The notes under the pieces: model-generated | What the model saw: the letters and a program-made list of their open reading frames with translations, nothing else | Told to the model about the DNA's origin: nothing | Database searches by the model: none | Position numbers and translations under genes: made by a program | In this document: positions 7,430 to 10,424 of the stretch, piece by piece | Numbering within the stretch: position 1 is the first letter of the stretch | Layout of the letters: every line of letters begins with the position of its first letter | From: Hydnum rufescens UP504 | Taxonomy: Eukaryota; Basidiomycota; Agaricomycetes; Cantharellales; Hydnaceae | DNA: 10,424 nt | Direction: 5' to 3' | NCBI GenBank assembly: GCA_014904985.1 | Contig: MU129170.1 | Span: forward strand, 1 to 10,424

Positions 7430-9388
7430 TCAAAATAAGGGAGATCCAGCAAACACATTCAATCCAAGGCCCAAATCAGGATATTGTGCAAGCAATGCAT
7501 CAAAGTCGCTAGGAGGGACATCATTTGGCACCACAGGGTTGTACACTCCAGTGTTCAGCCCATTTTCCCAGTTAACTGGCACAGTGAATGGGTCGAGTCC
7601 TGAGGCACTGCCAGAAATACCACCAAGTGATGCATCAAACATAGATGCCCCCTGCTCTTCAGGCTCTTCATCTGACTCCACTATGAACTCGCTGGATATC
7701 ACATCCCTAGCACCCTTCTTCCTGCCACCACGAACCTGTTTCTTCTTCTGGACTGGTCCCCCACTTGTATCAGACCTTCGCTTTCGGGATCTAGATGAGC
7801 CCATGGCAACTGAATTTGACTGTGGGTTGTTGGGTTCTGGGGGGGGAGCATTTTCAGTGGCTGAAGAACCCACCCCATTCACACCATTATGACTTTCTGG
7901 TCCACCCAAGCCCTCAGATTCGTATGCTTGCCCAGCGGTAACAAGTATTGCATTATATTGATCCACAACAATAGCAGTGTCATCTGGCAATCTTGTGTCA
8001 TCTGCCAACTGTAGAATTCGAACCCGCTGTGAATCATCCTTTGGTTCAAAAAATGCCTGCCACAGTTTCTTCCAACTATCCATTCGGACCACTGATACAT
8101 CAAGTGACATTAGATTCAGAAAGTCCAACTCTGTGACCCAATTCTCCATCTTCAGATGATTGTTGGCAAGGAATCTGGGTAGAGTTGCCCATGGCACCCT
8201 AGGGACGTGGCCAACAAATGGCTTCAGAAGATTTTGGAGCTCTTCTGAAATCTCCTTCTGCATCATGTGCATAGTTTTTGGGACCTTCCACCTCACGTCC
8301 CTTTGCAGCCACTGCTCCCCCTGATAGACTAGGATGTGAGAATGAATCATCTTCAGCAATGTGCTGTCCTTGGGAAATGATTCATCCAGCCATGCTTTCA
8401 TTGCTGGTGTCCCAGTAAACACAGCATTGTGTTTGGATGCTGCCTCATCAGGAATGCCGCTAAACAATGTGCAGAACCCATGGATGTTCATAGTAGCCAT
8501 CCATTTCAAATCATTGGTCCAATGTTTTGTTGTTTGCTTGATGACTTTACCCATAGCGGCAGGAGATAGTGTGATTGCAGTGGCCTGGGCAGCCTTTGAA
8601 GCATTGTGTTGTTCCACAAGTTCTTTGGCCTTCTTCTTCCACTCAGCAGAGTCTTCACCACCATGTTCAAGAATGAGCAAACAGTATGCAGGCTGTATAA
8701 TCTTCTCCACATACTCATGATGAGGCTGATCCGGGTCAGAATCCTTCTCATACAAGTGATGAAATGCATTCCACAGATTCCCTCCACTTCGTCGTTCTCT
8801 GGTATTGATGCCAAGGTTGCCAATCTGCATCACTGACTCCAGAGGTCGCTCCCATTCCTTGACCTTTTGCTCTAGCTGTTGATTCATAGCATCAACTATC
8901 TCCCTAATCTCAGCAATTTGTTGCTCAGTAAAGGGGCCTCCAAGAGATTTGGCCAGGACCTCATCGCCACTATCAATGTCTCCACCATTCTCAAGACCAT
9001 GGTCAATCTCATCCTCACTTCCTTCCCCATCATCAAGGAACAGGGGAGTATCACCCCTATGGTCTTGAGTACGAGTGTGAGTGCGAGTGCAGAAATCAAA
9101 ATCCAGTTTGTCAAAATAAAAGGCAAGGGGCGAACACAAGTGGGGCGAACACAACTGGAGTGAAGAGTGGTATGGAGAATTGCCAGGGGAAGCTGGGGAA
9201 CCGTGAGGAGAGCCCAAGGAATTCCGAGGGGCCAGAGAACTGCCCATAGAGAGGGCTGGAGAATTGACAGTATTGTGGACCGGGGAATTGGCAACAGAGC
9301 CAACAGGTGAGTGAGCAGGACTTACGTCCGCCATGGATTGGATTGGGGGGTGGAGGGCCCCAACAACAATGGTGCATCCAACTGTCAT
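7430..9388 (-). CDS. Uncharacterised, probably nuclear protein (652 codons)
   Basis: A single open frame from ATG 9388 to TGA 7430. Visible layout: Ser/Pro/Asn-rich low-complexity N-terminus with repeated NSP/GSP (about 22-87), an acidic patch (about 119-143), a charged helical stretch (155-180), a predicted globular middle (about 200-490) with several Trp residues, a Gly/Asn/Pro linker (490-530), a basic cluster typical of a bipartite nuclear signal (RSRKRR near 533 and KKKQVRGGRKKGAR near 548), an acidic patch (568-579) and a Leu-rich tail. The segment 204-262, with NLWNAF followed by EWKKKAKEL, faintly resembles an HMG-box pattern. That is only a suggestion. Nothing catalytic is visible. 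The start is uncertain: ATG 9334 is another candidate, and the coding may really begin at ATG 9612 through an intron (9325-9240). CpG is less depleted than in its neighbours (about 29 by hand count), suggesting recent constraint. I do not recognise the family. Confidence 0.8.
   Translation of the reverse strand: MTVGCTIVVGALHPPIQSMADVSPAHSPVGSVANSPVHNTVNSPALSMGSSLAPRNSLGSPHGSPASPGNSPYHSSLQLCSPHLCSPLAFYFDKLDFDFCTRTHTRTQDHRGDTPLFLDDGEGSEDEIDHGLENGGDIDSGDEVLAKSLGGPFTEQQIAEIREIVDAMNQQLEQKVKEWERPLESVMQIGNLGINTRERRSGGNLWNAFHHLYEKDSDPDQPHHEYVEKIIQPAYCLLILEHGGEDSAEWKKKAKELVEQHNASKAAQATAITLSPAAMGKVIKQTTKHWTNDLKWMATMNIHGFCTLFSGIPDEAASKHNAVFTGTPAMKAWLDESFPKDSTLLKMIHSHILVYQGEQWLQRDVRWKVPKTMHMMQKEISEELQNLLKPFVGHVPRVPWATLPRFLANNHLKMENWVTELDFLNLMSLDVSVVRMDSWKKLWQAFFEPKDDSQRVRILQLADDTRLPDDTAIVVDQYNAILVTAGQAYESEGLGGPESHNGVNGVGSSATENAPPPEPNNPQSNSVAMGSSRSRKRRSDTSGGPVQKKKQVRGGRKKGARDVISSEFIVESDEEPEEQGASMFDASLGGISGSASGLDPFTVPVNWENGLNTGVYNPVVPNDVPPSDFDALLAQYPDLGLGLNVFAGSPLF
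9240..9325 (-). other. Possible intron near the start of the 652-codon gene
   Basis: GTAAGT donor at 9325 and GGGCAG acceptor ending at 9240, 86 nt. It would join the 9612 frame to the long frame in phase. Against it, the stretch is open in the long frame and encodes the same NSP-type repeat found on the exon side, so it may be coding. Confidence 0.35.
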
Positions 9389-9612
9389 GGTGGTATTTCA
9401 ACACTCCATTTCATGTGAGGAGCTGCTGACTGTTGAACTAGATCACCAACTACACTTTTCATGGGTGCATCAGATGACCCCATTGCTCTGGGCTTAGTGG
9501 AAGGCCTGGCCATAGAAGACTCCACCATTTTACCCTTAGAAAAAGCTGGGCTGGCAGTTGGCACTGTCACCTGTTTATTTCTCTTATATGTTTTTTGTGC
9601 TTTTGGTGGCAT
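9385..9612 (-). CDS. Short basic ORF, likely 5' part of the 652-codon gene
   Basis: ATG at 9612 starts a 75-residue frame with a basic N-terminus (MPPKAQKTYKRNKQ) that looks like a genuine eukaryotic protein start. It is Ser/Thr/Pro-rich after that. Its TGA (9387-9385) overlaps the ATG of the 652-codon frame (9388-9386) as ATGA. Past the TGA the same frame stays open to TAA 9324-9322. If the canonical donor GTAAGT at 9325 is spliced to the CAG ending at 9240 (86 nt), this frame joins the long one in phase. Three readings are possible: a separate upstream ORF with termination-reinitiation, a first exon broken by a CGA to TGA change, or a first exon joined by an intron I have not found. The tandem repeat at 9676 lies about 65 bp upstream of the ATG. 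Confidence 0.5.
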   Translation of the reverse strand: MPPKAQKTYKRNKQVTVPTASPAFSKGKMVESSMARPSTKPRAMGSSDAPMKSVVGDLVQQSAAPHMKWSVEIPP

Positions 9613-9675
9613 AGTGAATGTGAAGGAGTATGTTGTTATGGAACTTGGGATTTTAGCAGCAGGGGAGTGCAATAG

Positions 9676-10147
9676 GTGCAGTGTCAAAATCCAAACCACA
9701 ACGGCTGGATGGAAAATCAGATATTAACACAGCCGGAGTTGGGAGCACAATGCAGTGTACTGTCAAACTCCAGGCCACGATGGATGTGTGGAAAAGTTGA
9801 GACTAGGGTAGTTGGAGTTGGGAGCACAAAGCACTGTCAAACTCCAGACCACAATGGATGTGTGGAAAATTTGAAGTGAGTGCAGCCAGAGTTGGGAGTG
9901 CAAGGCACTGTCAAACTCAACCACAACAGATATGTCAAAAAGTTGGATGTGGTGCAGTTGGAGTTGGGAGTGCAAAGCACTGTCAAACTCCAGACCACAA
10001 CAGAGAGATTCTAGGAAGTTGAGTGTAGTGTGGTTGGGGTTGGGAGCGCAAGGCACTGTCAAACTCCAGACCACAAGATTTATGTAGAGCTGGTGTAGTA
10101 TGGTCAGAGTTTGGAGTGCGATGTGCTGTCAAACTCCAGACACAGTA
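9676..10147. repeat. Seven-copy tandem repeat, 70-79 bp unit
   Basis: TGTCAAACTCCAGACCACAA or a near copy recurs at 9682, 9761, 9835, 9909, 9981, 10057 and 10127, spaced 79, 74, 74, 72, 76 and 70 bp. Most units also share GAGTTGGGAGTGCAAAGCAC directly before it. The outer copies are the most divergent. Minus-strand frames through the array give repeated EFDSAL/PNSN-type peptides, which only reflect the repeat. It sits directly upstream of ATG 9612 on the minus strand, so it may lie in the promoter or 5' leader of that gene. Confidence 0.9.
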
Positions 10148-10263
10148 TCGAGAGATAAGACACTGAGAACGAATCAATATCGGCGATTGCCGTAATTTCT
10201 CCAGGTCTGAATGAAGAGTGCGTTGGTCGGAATTCTCATTTACACAGGCTGGTCAGTCACGGG

Positions 10264-10318
10264 GGGGACCTAATTTAGGTACCACTTTCGGGCAGAAAAT
10301 GGTACCTAAGAGGTCCCC
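10264..10318. repeat. Inverted repeat (hairpin) with GGGGACCT/AGGTACCA arms
   Basis: The left arm 10264-10284 has GGGGACCT, a 5-nt spacer and AGGTACCA. The right arm 10300-10318 is its reverse complement with a 3-nt spacer (TGGTACCT, AAG, AGGTCCCC). The loop is about 15 nt (10285-10299). The stem is 8 bp, an internal loop, then 8 bp. It could be a transposon end, a MITE fragment or a structured transcript end. No target-site duplication or partner terminus is visible in the window. Confidence 0.75.
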
Positions 10319-10393
10319 AAACCTTATGGCCAAAATCAGCCATTTCAATTCAGTTTTTGGGCCATCTGTCGGCCAATCCATGGCTGTGCTAGA

Positions 10394-10424
10394 TTATTTA
10401 TTATTATTATTACTACTATTATTA
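10394..10424. repeat. TTA microsatellite at window edge
   Basis: An imperfect run of TTA/TAC trinucleotides continues to the last base of the window, so its true length is unknown. The stretch from 10148 to here has no gene. Confidence 0.9.

Noticed and set aside
9763..10177. Minus-strand open frames of 103 and 64 codons with repeated EFDSAL-type peptides
   Set aside because: They are translations of the 70-79 bp tandem repeat, present in more than one frame, without a supported start or splice context.
1..10424. Reverse transcriptase, DDE transposase, Helitron or other known mobile-element core, and bacterial-type defence or CRISPR systems
   Set aside because: I found no YxDD, DDE/D-type or HUH motif, no spaced identical repeats with spacers, and no terminal repeat pair with target-site duplication that I could support by eye.

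Overview
The window looks like nuclear DNA of a basidiomycete, most likely an Agaricomycete. The grounds are short introns (about 45 to 61 nt) with GTAAGT, GTAGGT or GTGAGT donors and CTAAT-type branch sites, single-gene rather than operon layout, low gene density and degenerate minisatellites. No species can be named, and no rRNA, tRNA, CRISPR, prophage or bacterial-type gene is visible.

Layout from left to right. Positions 193-950 hold a minus-strand, intron-containing gene remnant. Positions 1050-2060 hold a degenerate tandem repeat with a unit of about 160 bp. Positions 2171-2220 hold a tight cluster of a palindromic decamer. Positions 2262-3010 hold a plus-strand split gene that ends in a coiled-coil-like segment and has six in-frame TGA codons. 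Positions 3011-4992 are gene-poor, with a duplicated segment of about 100 bp and a 10-bp tandem repeat. Positions 4993-7205 hold a second plus-strand gene with one clean intron, readable end to end but broken by eight in-frame stops. Convergent to it, 7430-9388 on the minus strand is one long open frame (652 codons) for an uncharacterised, probably nuclear protein. Its likely first exon or ORF lies at 9385-9612. Just upstream of that is a seven-copy tandem repeat (9676-10147), then a hairpin (10264-10318) and a TTA microsatellite at the window edge.

The main theme is gene decay by one kind of change. In the two plus-strand relics, 13 of 14 internal stops are TGA, the only stop that a CpG to TpG change on the coding strand can create (from CGA). 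Hand-counted CpG density is lowest in the most damaged gene and highest in the long intact frame. This fits methylcytosine deamination or a RIP-like process acting on silenced, probably repetitive DNA. Even the intact gene may carry one such lesion near its start, where TGA overlaps ATG as ATGA. I recognise none of the protein families, so no pathway is proposed.
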